Part shown: positions 11,261-19,335 of the stretch, piece after piece | Numbering within the stretch: position 1 is the stretch's first letter | How the letters are laid out: each line of letters begins with the position of its first letter | Source: Symsagittifera roscoffensis | Lineage: Eukaryota; Xenacoelomorpha; Acoela; Convolutidae | NCBI RefSeq assembly: GCF_963678635.1 | Contig: NC_087066.1 | Location: 32,989,301-33,053,300, forward strand | DNA length: 64,000 nt | Direction: 5' to 3' | Position numbers and translations under genes: made by a program | Notes under the pieces: model-generated | The model's input: only the letters and a program-made list of their open reading frames with translations | What the model was told of the DNA's origin: nothing | The model's database searches: none

Positions 11261-11707
11261 TTAATGGGTAAGCATGTGAGTTAGGAAACGTTTCAAAACA
11301 TGATCAGTTATGTAAACAAAATCAGAAGCATCACCATTAAAGTTTTTATCAAAAATCAAATGTGCAATATAAATACAAAAAGAACCGCACATGGTAGAGT
11401 TTGAGTCTTGCATGGGAAAGTTTGTCATCAATTCAGTCACCTGATGAAAATTCTCGTTCAATCGTTTATACAGATTGGTGTACTGCCAAAGAGGAAGACC
11501 GAGAGGATCAGCGAAGTATAAAACATTTCTTCTGTTGCATATCACAATCCAATGTGTCCCCGGAGAATCTGATTTTGAAGTGTTCACAATCATAAAGATA
11601 TTGTTTGGGACGAGAGGTGGAAAATTGTCGGCTGCAAATACTCCAAAAAACTTATATTTCAGATGTTTACAATTCTGAATGAGGTCCTGCAACTGGGTTT
11701 CATCCAT
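11261..11707 (-). CDS. Adenain-like cysteine protease (capsid maturation)
   Basis: The 148-aa product resembles adenovirus/Polinton maturation proteases of the Ulp1/adenain clan, which cleave capsid precursors. The catalytic arrangement is visible: His in GTHWIVI, acidic partner in YFADPLG, then Gln and Cys in MQDSNSTMCGSF. ATG 11707 is preferred over an upstream in-frame start at 11791, because the sequence reads TGAAAATG: the capsid gene stop (11710-11712) is followed two bases later by this ATG. It is the last gene of the leftward block, next to the capsid genes, as in related elements. Slightly shorter than adenovirus protease (about 200 aa). Confidence 0.88.
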   Translation of the reverse strand: MDETQLQDLIQNCKHLKYKFFGVFAADNFPPLVPNNIFMIVNTSKSDSPGTHWIVICNRRNVLYFADPLGLPLWQYTNLYKRLNENFHQVTELMTNFPMQDSNSTMCGSFCIYIAHLIFDKNFNGDASDFVYITDHVLKRFLTHMLTH

Positions 11708-11709
11708 TT

Positions 11710-13017
11710 TCAGACTGTCGAAATGGGAAGGACGTTCTTTGTGACTTTGCGGTCGGAGGTAATAAATACATTGGATGAGCGTATACCCCAAACAAAAATT
11801 TCCAGGTTTGCTGTCAAAGCGTTTGAGAATTGAAGATCGAGTGAAACTGAGCAGTTAGTAAGTTCTGGATGCAAGAAGTCATGAGCTGCCTGCTGTGTGC
11901 TAGTGAGATCAAAACACATAATAAAGTGCTGTTGGTAGTTATCCAGAGTGATTCCCAGCCCGCAGTGCAACAAACCCAGCGCTGATAGTGTGTTGAAGAA
12001 GAGACGTTTATGATCTTGTGTACTGATTGGTGTACTTGCTATTGGTAAACCATTTCGTCTCAAAGTAACTTGCTCCAATCCAAATTTTTGATAATGAAAA
12101 GGATTCGTTCGGTTTGTTCCTAGAAATGCATTATTTGTGTTCAATGCTATGATAATTTGTCTCACCGGTTCACGAGCAAAAATATCTTCCTGTTGCCAGC
12201 TGCGCTGACCAGCTGTTGCAAGAAATGTTTTTGTAATTTCTTCTTGATATGGGTAGTTCGCAGGAGTTTTGAGCAAAGTTGATTCAATGGCAGAGAGCAC
12301 ATGGTCAGTCACAGTCATTTTTCTAACATATAGGTTCGCTTCGAGTATTTGCAGCTTGTAATGCTTGGCAGCATCTTCCGATATAATGAGAAAGTCTTCA
12401 TGAGAACGTCTGTAGGAAAGTCTGAGGGTAACACCGCTCAACAAATGCTTGTCACATGTGAAAAAATCAACTCCAGCGGGTCCATAGAACCAAATTTCCC
12501 TCGATTCACGGACCAGTTCTCGTTGAGATGTGAAATCAGCTGCATCGATTGCAGCGGGATTGTTTTCAAAACGATATCCCTGACACTTAAGCCATGAGTC
12601 CTTGGCTCCTTTGCTGTTAGAAAATTCTGTTCCAATAAAGCTTTTATGCGCAAAATTACTATTGGCATTTGAGATTTTGAGTCCATTAGCAGAGAGGGTA
12701 CAGTCAGAGAAAAGGGAATACAGGGAGTTGTTTACAAGGAACGGTGAATCAGACACAGTAGCATCAGTGTTGTCGTATCGCAGATCAGCTCCATTTGATT
12801 GCGTTACTTTGCATCGTATTTCCAAATAAATTTTTTGCAGGTCAACAAAATTATTACGGTCACCGGTGATTTCAAATTCAAGCATTGGTCCATTGGGTGA
12901 ATAGACAGGTCCAATTTTTTGATCAAAAGCGTTTTCAAAAGTAATCAAAAGAGGTTGTTTTTCAAACAAATCCAGAGAGCTATGGGTAGCTTCATTGGGT
13001 AACAAATTAGCGATCAT
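11710..13017 (-). CDS. F54H12.2-like capsid protein
   Basis: The 435-aa protein belongs to the family annotated in animals as uncharacterised protein F54H12.2-like, found in Polinton-like elements and thought to be a capsid component. It has the family pattern: SSLDLFEKQP near the N-terminus, then EIRCKVTQSNG at about residue 70, LYSLFSDCTLSANG near 110, and HYKLQILEANLYVRKM mid-protein. Beta-rich, with no signal peptide. Its ATG overlaps the stop of the upstream basic protein by 11 nt (ATGATCGCTAA, 13017-13007). Assignment to the family is from recognition; whether it is the major or a minor capsid protein is inference. Confidence 0.85.
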   Translation of the reverse strand: MIANLLPNEATHSSLDLFEKQPLLITFENAFDQKIGPVYSPNGPMLEFEITGDRNNFVDLQKIYLEIRCKVTQSNGADLRYDNTDATVSDSPFLVNNSLYSLFSDCTLSANGLKISNANSNFAHKSFIGTEFSNSKGAKDSWLKCQGYRFENNPAAIDAADFTSQRELVRESREIWFYGPAGVDFFTCDKHLLSGVTLRLSYRRSHEDFLIISEDAAKHYKLQILEANLYVRKMTVTDHVLSAIESTLLKTPANYPYQEEITKTFLATAGQRSWQQEDIFAREPVRQIIIALNTNNAFLGTNRTNPFHYQKFGLEQVTLRRNGLPIASTPISTQDHKRLFFNTLSALGLLHCGLGITLDNYQQHFIMCFDLTSTQQAAHDFLHPELTNCSVSLDLQFSNALTANLEIFVWGIRSSNVFITSDRKVTKNVLPISTV

Positions 13018-13429
13018 TTTTTATGTTTGAGAAAAAATCTGCTCGACTTCTCACTGGTCTGGTTTTTCTTCGAATGGTTGTTTTTCTTTTTCGAGCCCCT
13101 ACTGACCTTCTTCTTCGTAATCCATTCATTGGTGTCTTTCGACGACGACGTCTACCACCACCGAGTTGTTTTCTTGCAGTTTTTGTGACAGTGTTTTTCA
13201 ATGCTTGTTTAGGAGACTTCTTTTTCATAGCGACATCAATTAGTTCTGGCGCTGCACTCATCAAAAGTTCTCTGCCCAGTTTTTTCGCAGCCGGTAGAAT
13301 AACCCGTCGTGCAAACGGTATAGCAACACGACCAATACCAGCAGCCAAAGCGCCAAATCCACTGCCGCGTTGTCGGTAGTGTCCAGAGAAATGAGGAAGT
13401 GAAGCTTGCTTTGCATAATATTGTTCCAT
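13007..13429 (-). CDS. Small basic virion-type protein (pX/pVI-like)
   Basis: A 140-aa protein with two parts. The N-terminal part has a Gly-rich hydrophobic segment (GSGFGALAAGIGRVAIPFAR) and an amphipathic helix-like stretch. The C-terminal part is extremely basic, with GGGRRRRRKT, RRRRSVGARKRKTT and RRKTRPVRSR. This layout recalls adenovirus core/cement proteins and the matching small protein of Polinton-like elements, probably binding packaged DNA or acting as a protease substrate. It starts 6 nt after the stop of the 289-aa structural protein and overlaps the capsid gene start by 11 nt. Exact function is inferred. Confidence 0.7.
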   Translation of the reverse strand: MEQYYAKQASLPHFSGHYRQRGSGFGALAAGIGRVAIPFARRVILPAAKKLGRELLMSAAPELIDVAMKKKSPKQALKNTVTKTARKQLGGGRRRRRKTPMNGLRRRRSVGARKRKTTIRRKTRPVRSRADFFSNIKNDR

Positions 13430-13435
13430 TGGTTT

Positions 13436-14305
13436 TCAATCAAAGCGCTTGAATTTTAGAGTCAACACAACTTTACCAGTTCCTGCAAAGGGCACTAGTC
13501 TTCCAGTTTCTGTGCGCAACTGTACCGATATTGATTGTACAGATGAAGTGAATAATTTTTTGTAGTCTAAATTAGTGAAGTTTTTTCGATGATTAGGTTC
13601 AATGCTGCAGGCACTACTGTTTTTGATGCGTCTATTTGAATCAATGACGCGTAGCAATGGGGCCTTTGCATCACCAACAGTTTGGTATTGAATAATGTCA
13701 ATATAGACAAAAATTAGACTTGTCCCACTTGATAAGTCATATGGGAAATGAGATTCGTACAGTTCGTTTCCCTCATAAGATGCATCGAAGGAGGGTATCA
13801 TTTTGTAACCAATGTGATATTCACCGTTCTCATCAAGCTTTGCATTGTAGCCTAACAGACTGGGTATTTGGGGACTTGGGAATGAGATTCCTTCATTTGC
13901 GTTCATCCAAATACTCATGCTATTCGTGATTTCTTGAGGACTCGCATCAAAATGAATTTTGTCTTTGAGTTTTGTTTTTATCTCATTAATCAATTGTTCT
14001 ATAAAAGTGTACTCTCCTGATTTGATATAAACTTTTTCGCCATAGTAGGGTCTGGAAATTGTATTCCGATTGCCAGCGTTGGATTTACTGGCTACTACTT
14101 CGGATGCTCTGAAGTACGTAAATTCCTCATCAGTAACATTGTTTAATTTTGTGGGGAAAATTATTTCTGAGAGAGCAACTCTCCAATCTCCGTCTAAAGC
14201 TATTTCTTCTTTACAAAAATTTCTAAAACTGGCCAAAGTGTTGTCTGGGAAATAATCCATTGAAGCTGTTGAAATCAAATGTACAGTAAACTCATCACTG
14301 CCCAT
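13436..14305 (-). CDS. Structural protein, companion of the F54H12.2-like protein
   Basis: The 289-aa protein has the N-terminal signature of a family always seen beside F54H12.2-like genes: MDYFPDNTLASFRNFCKEE and then DGDWRVALSEIIFPTKLNN (residues about 17-55). It is otherwise beta-rich with a C-terminal VVLTLKFKRF. Probably a minor capsid, penton-like or spike-base protein. I choose ATG 14305 (MGSDEF) over an upstream in-frame start at 14332 because it gives an 11-nt overlap with the integrase stop (ATGGGCAGTGA), the same junction geometry as other genes of this block. No membrane segment or cysteine cluster. Confidence 0.72.
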   Translation of the reverse strand: MGSDEFTVHLISTASMDYFPDNTLASFRNFCKEEIALDGDWRVALSEIIFPTKLNNVTDEEFTYFRASEVVASKSNAGNRNTISRPYYGEKVYIKSGEYTFIEQLINEIKTKLKDKIHFDASPQEITNSMSIWMNANEGISFPSPQIPSLLGYNAKLDENGEYHIGYKMIPSFDASYEGNELYESHFPYDLSSGTSLIFVYIDIIQYQTVGDAKAPLLRVIDSNRRIKNSSACSIEPNHRKNFTNLDYKKLFTSSVQSISVQLRTETGRLVPFAGTGKVVLTLKFKRFD

Positions 14306-15530
14306 TTTCGATATAATCAGCTTTTTTTCCAATTAAACTAAGTTCTTTTTCATAAAATTTTCCGCTGATTTCTTCCTTTTCCGCATCAATGAGACTGTAT
14401 GTTGGAGGGTTTACAGTAGGAATGGCAACTATTTCAAAAACTTCGTCTGTAAAAATCTGCTTGTAACCTTTTCTAAAAGGCAAGTCTGTCTTCGCTATTC
14501 GCACATAGTCACCAACATAAAATTTTGGTTTCTGTACCAACTTCGATGAACTGTTTGCAATTAATGAAACTAAAGCAGGTACATGTTTTCTTGTGACCTT
14601 GTTTGGAGCCAATTTTGTTACTCTATTAACGCGTGAGTTAATCGTTTGAACAAAACTTTGTAATTTTTCAATATAACTGTAAGTCCATTCAAACTCCAAG
14701 TATTTGTAGATAATACTTTTCAGCGATCGAATGTTTCTTTCGGCAAACGCTGATTTTTTTTCACTGTGAGTATTGTATTTGATGATTTCTCGTTTAGTAC
14801 ATAACTTTTCGAACTCTCCTTTAAACTCGGTGCCTTTGTCAACTCAAACTTTTTTTGGTTGTTTTGTTTTGATCATTTTTTTGAAAGCTTCGGTTGTTTC
14901 CTTAGCATATTTGGTCTTCAGGGGTTCCACTCGTAAGTAGCGAGAGAGACAATCGACAGCAACTAACAAATATCGTACCCCTCGGTTATATTTAGCCAAT
15001 TTATCAACATAAGCCAAGTCAAGAGACCAAATTTCGTTGATATCGTTAACAATCACTTTTAGCCGAGGATATGTTTGACGAAACAATCCATACTTTGTAT
15101 GTGATGATTGAGATCTCAGAAATTTTTTAACTTTTTTTGGTGAGAGTTGACTAGCATTTGTTAAATTTTTAACGCTACCAAATGCAGCTGGACCTTTCGT
15201 GTAGAGTAATTTGAGTTTCTTTTCTTCACTGATAGTAGGATTTCCATTCTTTTGTTGACGTCGTCGCAAACGATTCTTTACTGCTTTCATAGTTTTTATC
15301 ATCGTCGTCATCGTCGTCGTTGGTGGTGGGGAAAAACTCTTTTTTCTGGGTTTTTCTTTTGTCGGATTGCTTGGTTTTGGGTTTGAGAGTTGTCGATCGA
15401 GTCTTCGAAGAGGAGGGTTTAGATCTCTTCGAGTACTCAGTTGTCGGGTTGTCGTCGGAGACGAAGGAGGAAGAAGTTGAGAAGGGCTTAGCTGCTTCGC
15501 TCTTAAGCGAGCGGAGAATCTGTTTGGCAT
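14295..15530 (-). pseudogene. DDE integrase (rve family), one in-frame stop
   Basis: Retroviral-type integrase of the F54H12.3/Polinton kind, which inserts the element and makes the 6-bp duplication. Visible parts: an Arg/Ser/Pro-rich N-terminus, a segment with LLYTKGPAAFGSVKNL and KVKKFLRSQSSHTKYGLFRQ, then the catalytic core with Asp in IWSLDLAYVD, Asp in VDKGTEF and Glu in FAERNIRSLK (32 residues between the last two). A C-terminal region follows with YVGDYVRIAK and FEIVAI, like the chromo/SH3-type tail of such integrases. A TGA at 14844-14846 interrupts the frame immediately before the second catalytic Asp; both sides remain in the same frame. Start ATG 15530 lies inside the upstream gene. 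Confidence 0.9.
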
Positions 15531-16176
15531 AAGTGTTGGACACTAAGCTAGGATCAAGATTCAGTTCTTTCAAAATTTGTGGATAAAAAACACCCTCAAG
15601 TTTTTTTGTGTTTTGCTGTGTATCGTACAAAAAAGATTCAATTTTAACGAGTGTTGGTTTTCCTTGAATTAAAACATATCTGTCAACGTCTAAAGTCAAG
15701 GATTCAACTTTGAACAACTGCTTTAGCACGATGTTTGCTCTTTCCAATTTATTAGCTTCCAATAGCTCTTGAATGGATTCCATAACCTTTCGAAACACTT
15801 CAGCGGTTTTTCCATTACTTTTTTCATCGTTTTTTTCTGTTCTCTTTGAGCTTGTCTGCTGCAGTGAATTGTTTGATTCAAAATTTTTTTCTGCTTCATC
15901 ATCACCATCATCACTGTAATTAGTGAGTGCAGATAAATTTCTTTTTCGCTGCAGATTTGGTACTACATTATTAGGGGTTAAAGGAATAGGAGATGTTGGG
16001 TTTAATGGTGGTGGAGAGTCACGGCTGATATTTCGTTCTCGAAATCGTTGTATGTAATTGAGTTGAGATGATTTGTCGTTAATTAATGGATTATGAAGGA
16101 TTTGAGATTGTGGTGCAGTTTTTTCATCTGGAGCATATGTTTTTCGAGGAATGAGGATGAATTCTTCAGCATACAT
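15226..16176 (-). CDS. Integrase-upstream protein, acidic/low-complexity, unknown role
   Basis: The 316-aa protein starts MYAEEFILIPRKTY. A Pro/Ser/Asn-rich linker follows, then a helical segment (VMESIQELLEANKLERANIV), a core with GKPTLVKIESFLYD and LEGVFYPQILKELNLDPSLV, and a C-terminal Ser/Thr/Lys tract with seven consecutive Asp. The N-terminal signature resembles a protein commonly encoded next to F54H12.3-type integrases; its function is unknown to me. It overlaps the integrase ORF by 305 nt in another frame. That could mean two overlapping genes, or a frameshift (programmed or mutational) joining one long integrase, since the GAC/GAT repeat is a likely slippage site. Confidence 0.6.
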   Translation of the reverse strand: MYAEEFILIPRKTYAPDEKTAPQSQILHNPLINDKSSQLNYIQRFRERNISRDSPPPLNPTSPIPLTPNNVVPNLQRKRNLSALTNYSDDGDDEAEKNFESNNSLQQTSSKRTEKNDEKSNGKTAEVFRKVMESIQELLEANKLERANIVLKQLFKVESLTLDVDRYVLIQGKPTLVKIESFLYDTQQNTKKLEGVFYPQILKELNLDPSLVSNTYAKQILRSLKSEAAKPFSTSSSFVSDDNPTTEYSKRSKPSSSKTRSTTLKPKTKQSDKRKTQKKEFFPTTNDDDDDDDKNYESSKESFATTSTKEWKSYYQ

Positions 16177-16186
16177 GCCTGAGGTT

Positions 16187-16483
16187 CTAGTTTTTCAGGT
16201 AAATGTAACACGATTCTCCGATTGATTTAACCAGTGAAATATTGTTTGCCAAATTTTTTCGTTTTTCTCGGATACTAAACTTAGGGTCAACAATTTTTCC
16301 AAATGGTATTTTCTTACTCTCGATGAAACTTTTGTTAGCTGGAACATGTCCCAGAAAAACATTCACAAAACAATCGCAAAGAAATCTAATAAAATTTGAA
16401 TCAGCTCCTGTCAAAATTGATCTACAATGGCGACTATTGAGCATTTGCTTCAATATACATAATTCTTTCTCTTTCATTTTCAA
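16187..16483 (-). CDS. Small conserved Polinton-type protein
   Basis: A 98-aa product with the pattern LKQMLNSRHCRSILTGAD, LCDCFVNVFLGHVP, then a basic C-terminal half ending in YIYLK. I recognise the pattern (a leucine-rich start, AD..FI, a cysteine, N...G.VP) from small ORFs in many F54H12-type elements. Its function is unknown; it might bind DNA or the packaging ATPase. The longest start is ATG 16483. An internal ATG at 16444 would overlap the ATPase stop by exactly 11 nt (ATGCTCAATAG), matching other junctions, so the shorter form is possible. Confidence 0.65.
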   Translation of the reverse strand: MKMKEKELCILKQMLNSRHCRSILTGADSNFIRFLCDCFVNVFLGHVPANKSFIESKKIPFGKIVDPKFSIREKRKNLANNISLVKSIGESCYIYLKN

Positions 16484-17126
16484 GAGATGTGATAACTGCT
16501 TTTGAGGATGGTAAATAGAAAATGGTTGGTGATGGTGGAACTATGTTTGACGAATAACGAAGACATTCTGAAGTTTTGGGATCCAAGTCTATCAACAGAT
16601 GACCGAAATCTTCTTTCGTTGCCAACTGATACGCATGACGGAGGAATTTTGCATTATTCAACTGTCTGCCTAAATAATCAATTTGTTGAATGTCTCGAGG
16701 TGATTTGAACAAAATTAAGTGAGTTGTATTCAAATCTATTGTACGTGATTGCTTACTTTGCTGAAATAAATTGTGCTTGACATAAATAACATGAACGTTT
16801 TTATGTCGGCCTGCTGTAGCTAATTTAACAAAACCTTTTTCATTAAAAATTTCTTCACAGGTATCATCAAAGACAATCATACAATCCCGTAAGTTATTAA
16901 CAATTTCAAAGCTGGACAATTTTATAAATTCAATATCAAATTTGTTGTGAGAAACAAAGGAACGGTATTTGGGTTGATCGTGAAGATAAAAATAAAATAT
17001 CTTGTTATATGATGGATAGAATGTACCTTTGAGAAACATTTGAAAAATTAAATCAGTTTTGCCAGATCCCGAGGGACCTGAAACGGACATAAACAGACGA
17101 TCTTTTGTTGAAATGATCTTATTCAT
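16434..17126 (-). CDS. Genome-packaging ATPase (FtsK/HerA-like, A32-like)
   Basis: The 230-aa P-loop ATPase has Walker A GPSGSGKT at about residue 16 and Walker B CMIVFDDT at about residue 80. A Gln/Asn-rich sensor region follows (ILFKSPRDIQQIDYLGRQL). Such ATPases pump DNA into the capsid of Polintons, virophages and poxvirus-like viruses. ATG 17126 is chosen over 17186 because it lies two bases after the stop of the membrane-protein gene (TAATAATG) and removes a long overlap. Length fits the compact packaging ATPases of the group. Confidence 0.88.
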   Translation of the reverse strand: MNKIISTKDRLFMSVSGPSGSGKTDLIFQMFLKGTFYPSYNKIFYFYLHDQPKYRSFVSHNKFDIEFIKLSSFEIVNNLRDCMIVFDDTCEEIFNEKGFVKLATAGRHKNVHVIYVKHNLFQQSKQSRTIDLNTTHLILFKSPRDIQQIDYLGRQLNNAKFLRHAYQLATKEDFGHLLIDLDPKTSECLRYSSNIVPPSPTIFYLPSSKAVITSLENERERIMYIEANAQ

Positions 17127-17128
17127 TA

Positions 17129-17419
17129 TTATAACTTGGGATTGGGTAACATGTAACCAACTGTACTGGATAGTATTGAAAGCCAAATGGCAGTCTCGTC
17201 ACAACTAAGATTGTAAAAAGACAATTTTGAAATAGATAAAGAGAGCAAAATGAAAATGAAACAGACTTGTGTGAAAAAGACAACTTCTGCAGACGGAAGA
17301 GAAACAGAATTACAAAATTTCCAAGATCTGTTTTCGTGAGATAAAGACTGTTCGGCACCACCAATGTCAACAAAGTCGCAATCATTGTTCTCGACAGTGG
17401 TGGTTTCTTCAATTTCCAT
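17129..17419 (-). CDS. Small membrane protein ending in YMLPNPKL
   Basis: A 96-aa product with an acidic N-terminal half (EIEETTTVENNDCDF), a hydrophobic span VVFFTQVCFIFILLSLSISK (about residues 46-65), and a second hydrophobic C-terminal stretch (AIWLSILSSTVGYMLPNPKL). A C-terminus of this type recurs in small proteins of similar elements. It is probably a virion or host-membrane protein. ATG 17419 gives the 11-nt overlap with the preceding stop (ATGGAAATTGA). It lies immediately before the packaging ATPase gene. Confidence 0.65.
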   Translation of the reverse strand: MEIEETTTVENNDCDFVDIGGAEQSLSHENRSWKFCNSVSLPSAEVVFFTQVCFIFILLSLSISKLSFYNLSCDETAIWLSILSSTVGYMLPNPKL

Positions 17420-17705
17420 GTTTACTGGAAGACCTTTTTTGCTTATTTGTATCAAGGTTGATAGTTACAACTGCATACCAATCGCCTTTTTTTCTCTCTG
17501 ATCTATTGCCGTTTGGTTTGTATTTTATTATATATCTTGCTATGTTTTTGTCTGTCAGAAGTATCCGAACAATTTTTTCTACGTTTCCGGTACTGATTTC
17601 GTCTAATAACTCTTTTGGTAAATTCTCACCTGTTAAACTCACATTTTGTGTGTTTTCTTTTGGCAAAAATATTTTTTTGAAATTTTGAATTTTCAAACAC
17701 GACAT
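17409..17705 (-). CDS. Small unknown protein, paralogue of 17804-18124
   Basis: A 98-aa product. Its centre, LPKELLDEISTGNVEKI...RYIIKYKPN, aligns without trouble to LPAELKELVKTDNVEEI...HFVVKFKSN in the next gene upstream, including the MSxL start, so the two arose by tandem duplication. Rich in Lys, Ile and Asn, with no membrane segment. I do not recognise a wider family. The ATG at 17705 is clear; the stop overlaps the start of the membrane-protein gene. Confidence 0.6.
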   Translation of the reverse strand: MSCLKIQNFKKIFLPKENTQNVSLTGENLPKELLDEISTGNVEKIVRILLTDKNIARYIIKYKPNGNRSERKKGDWYAVVTINLDTNKQKRSSSKHGN

Positions 17706-17803
17706 GTTAGCAACTAGTAATCACACAAGATCAAAAGAAAATGAAGACAATCAATAAATATATTTATTATGATTCACAAAACTTGGTATACGTATGTGAT
17801 TCG

Positions 17804-18124
17804 TCATTTCGGTTCAACAGGCAAATCAACTCCTCGTTCAATGAAGAAAAACTCATATTTTGTGAATTTGTCATGGTTACAATTAGATTTGAACTTTACA
17901 ACAAAATGAGCAGCAACTCTGATAGTGGCTTGAACTAAATGTATTTCCTCAACGTTATCAGTTTTGACTAATTCTTTCAGTTCAGCTGGAAGCTGATGGT
18001 CATGCAAATGGATTTGTCTTCTCTCTCCCAGCTGAGGTTGCAGCCCTTCCAGGTTGAGATTGAACAACGGAATTGACTGGCGAAATTCCTGGAGTCTGGA
18101 CATTGTACAGGTGAAAGTAGTCAA
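17804..18124 (-). CDS. Small unknown protein, paralogue of 17409-17705
   Basis: A 106-aa product starting at 18124, or at the second Met at 18103 (MSRLQEF), which better matches the MSCLKIQ start of the paralogue. Its HLHDHQLPAELKEL segment precedes the duplicated core, and it ends in an acidic/hydrophobic tail (FFIERGVDLPVEPK). Overlaps the end of the preceding gene by about 100-125 nt. Function unknown. Confidence 0.55.
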   Translation of the reverse strand: MTTFTCTMSRLQEFRQSIPLFNLNLEGLQPQLGERRQIHLHDHQLPAELKELVKTDNVEEIHLVQATIRVAAHFVVKFKSNCNHDKFTKYEFFFIERGVDLPVEPK

Positions 18125-18287
18125 GAACTGTAAAAAATTTCCGTAAATTGTCGATTTCGATATCGTTCAGTGTAATTTGTTCGAGTTTTTGCAGGAGAGG
18201 TTTTCCTCGACAATCTAATATGCCTGTCCGCGTAAGAGTAACTTTAATTCTTGGTGTTGAATTGTTTTCAGGACTCTGATTAGTCAT
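18000..18287 (-). CDS. Small unknown protein
   Basis: A 95-aa product from ATG 18287, which overlaps the stop of the exonuclease-like gene (ATGACTAA). It begins MTNQSPENNSTPRIKV and contains QITLNDIEIDNLRKFFTVLD, loosely like the QIHLHDHQLPAEL region of the next gene, so it may be a third and more diverged copy of the same small family. The C-terminus is Ser/Gln/Pro-rich. An upstream in-frame start at 18344 is possible but buried in the preceding gene. Confidence 0.5.
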   Translation of the reverse strand: MTNQSPENNSTPRIKVTLTRTGILDCRGKPLLQKLEQITLNDIEIDNLRKFFTVLDYFHLYNVQTPGISPVNSVVQSQPGRAATSAGREKTNPFA

Positions 18288-18867
18288 TGAAGCGTAAACC
18301 AACAAATTTGGAGATAAGGTTGTTTGCATCATTGGACAGTTCATTTTGTAACCAATCGAAAAAAACTTTGGATTTTCTACGGGTACAATGCTTTAATAAT
18401 TGATGTGAGGGAAGTAAATGAGAATGTCGTTTGCAAATATGTTTTTCTTGACCCAATAACTGTTCAATCTTTGGGCAGCCAAAATCTTCCAAATTTGTCA
18501 CGGGTAATTTCAAGTATTCAGCTAGTAAAACAGATTTTTGTGTACCTTTAGCAAAAAAATGGGAATTTGGGTTCCTCAAACGAATGCTGTCAAAAATTTG
18601 ATCCAAGTATGAGTAAGGGTATTCACCTTCGTCCCAACGAAGCCCGTGTAGAAATTTAGATACCCAATTGTACGCTTTTTTCTCTTCTTTTGATAAATTG
18701 TTGAATTGGACTGGTGGCAGAAAATGAATTGTATCAATTGTATTAGCAGAGCAAACGGAAAGTTCCTTTATGATCAAAGGTTTCTTGCCACATTTAAATC
18801 CCTCAATATCTAAAATAATGAGATGATTGAAAAACAATTTTTTAGTTTTCTTTCTTTGGGTTAACAT
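18280..18867 (-). CDS. Exonuclease-like (RNase H-fold) protein
   Basis: The 195-aa protein belongs to a family I have seen in animal repetitive elements. It starts with a beta strand carrying an Asp-x-Glu pair (LIILDIEGFKCG), like the first motif of DEDD-type 3'-5' exonucleases. Later features are FFAKGTQKSVLLAEYL, NLEDFGCP and a His/Cys-rich C-terminal third (HICKRHSHLLPSHQLLKHC). Possibly a proofreading or end-processing nuclease. Only the first motif is clearly catalytic-looking, so the function is tentative. ATG 18867 is used because the longer start at 18876 is a GTG. Confidence 0.5.
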   Translation of the reverse strand: MLTQRKKTKKLFFNHLIILDIEGFKCGKKPLIIKELSVCSANTIDTIHFLPPVQFNNLSKEEKKAYNWVSKFLHGLRWDEGEYPYSYLDQIFDSIRLRNPNSHFFAKGTQKSVLLAEYLKLPVTNLEDFGCPKIEQLLGQEKHICKRHSHLLPSHQLLKHCTRRKSKVFFDWLQNELSNDANNLISKFVGLRFND

Positions 18868-18876
18868 GACTTTCAC

Positions 18877-19284
18877 TCAACATTCCAACAAACGAAATAA
18901 CTTTGGTTTGAATGCTTTAAGAAATAAGCAAAACGCAATACCTGTCACGTGACCCAGGTAACAGTTTTTTATTGGACAAGGCAAAACATATGTGTACCCA
19001 GGACCGGTATGATTTTTTTCTTGCAAATATCCCGCTGCGTCATGCAATATAGCATGTATTCTAAGAAATTTGAAATGTTTCAAGTGTTTGTCGAGCGACG
19101 AATTGTCTATTCCAATTAAACCACCATATGGTCTGTTTTTCAAAACAAAATCCAAATTAATATCAGCATCCAAATACAAACAAGTGGCTAAAAAATACTG
19201 AAATCTGACTGATTTGTCTGGATATTGTGATTTTAAGTCATTAAAAATTTCATGAATGAGTTTTAAATCGAAAGTCGAAATCAT
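18877..19284 (-). CDS. Unknown small protein with GPGYTYV motif
   Basis: A 135-aa product, with ATG at 19284 (MISTFDLKLIHEIF); the longer frame to 19335 has only a TTG start. Central text FKFLRIHAILHDAAGYL is followed by HTGPGYTYVLPCPI and a hydrophobic segment HVTGIAFCLFLKAFK. A His-Asp pair and a Gly-Pro-Gly-Tyr motif are reminiscent of parvovirus-type phospholipase A2 elements, but their order is reversed, so I do not call that. It sits between the HUH-like and exonuclease-like genes, within the replication part of the block. Confidence 0.5.
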   Translation of the reverse strand: MISTFDLKLIHEIFNDLKSQYPDKSVRFQYFLATCLYLDADINLDFVLKNRPYGGLIGIDNSSLDKHLKHFKFLRIHAILHDAAGYLQEKNHTGPGYTYVLPCPIKNCYLGHVTGIAFCLFLKAFKPKLFRLLEC

Positions 19285-19335
19285 GTTTACTGAACTCAAT
19301 ATAATAAAAAGGGAATAATGAAAAGTATGTATCAA

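Noticed and set aside
18877-19284. Parvovirus-type phospholipase A2
   Set aside because: The His-Asp and Gly-Pro-Gly motifs occur in the wrong order, and the cysteine or calcium-loop context is absent.
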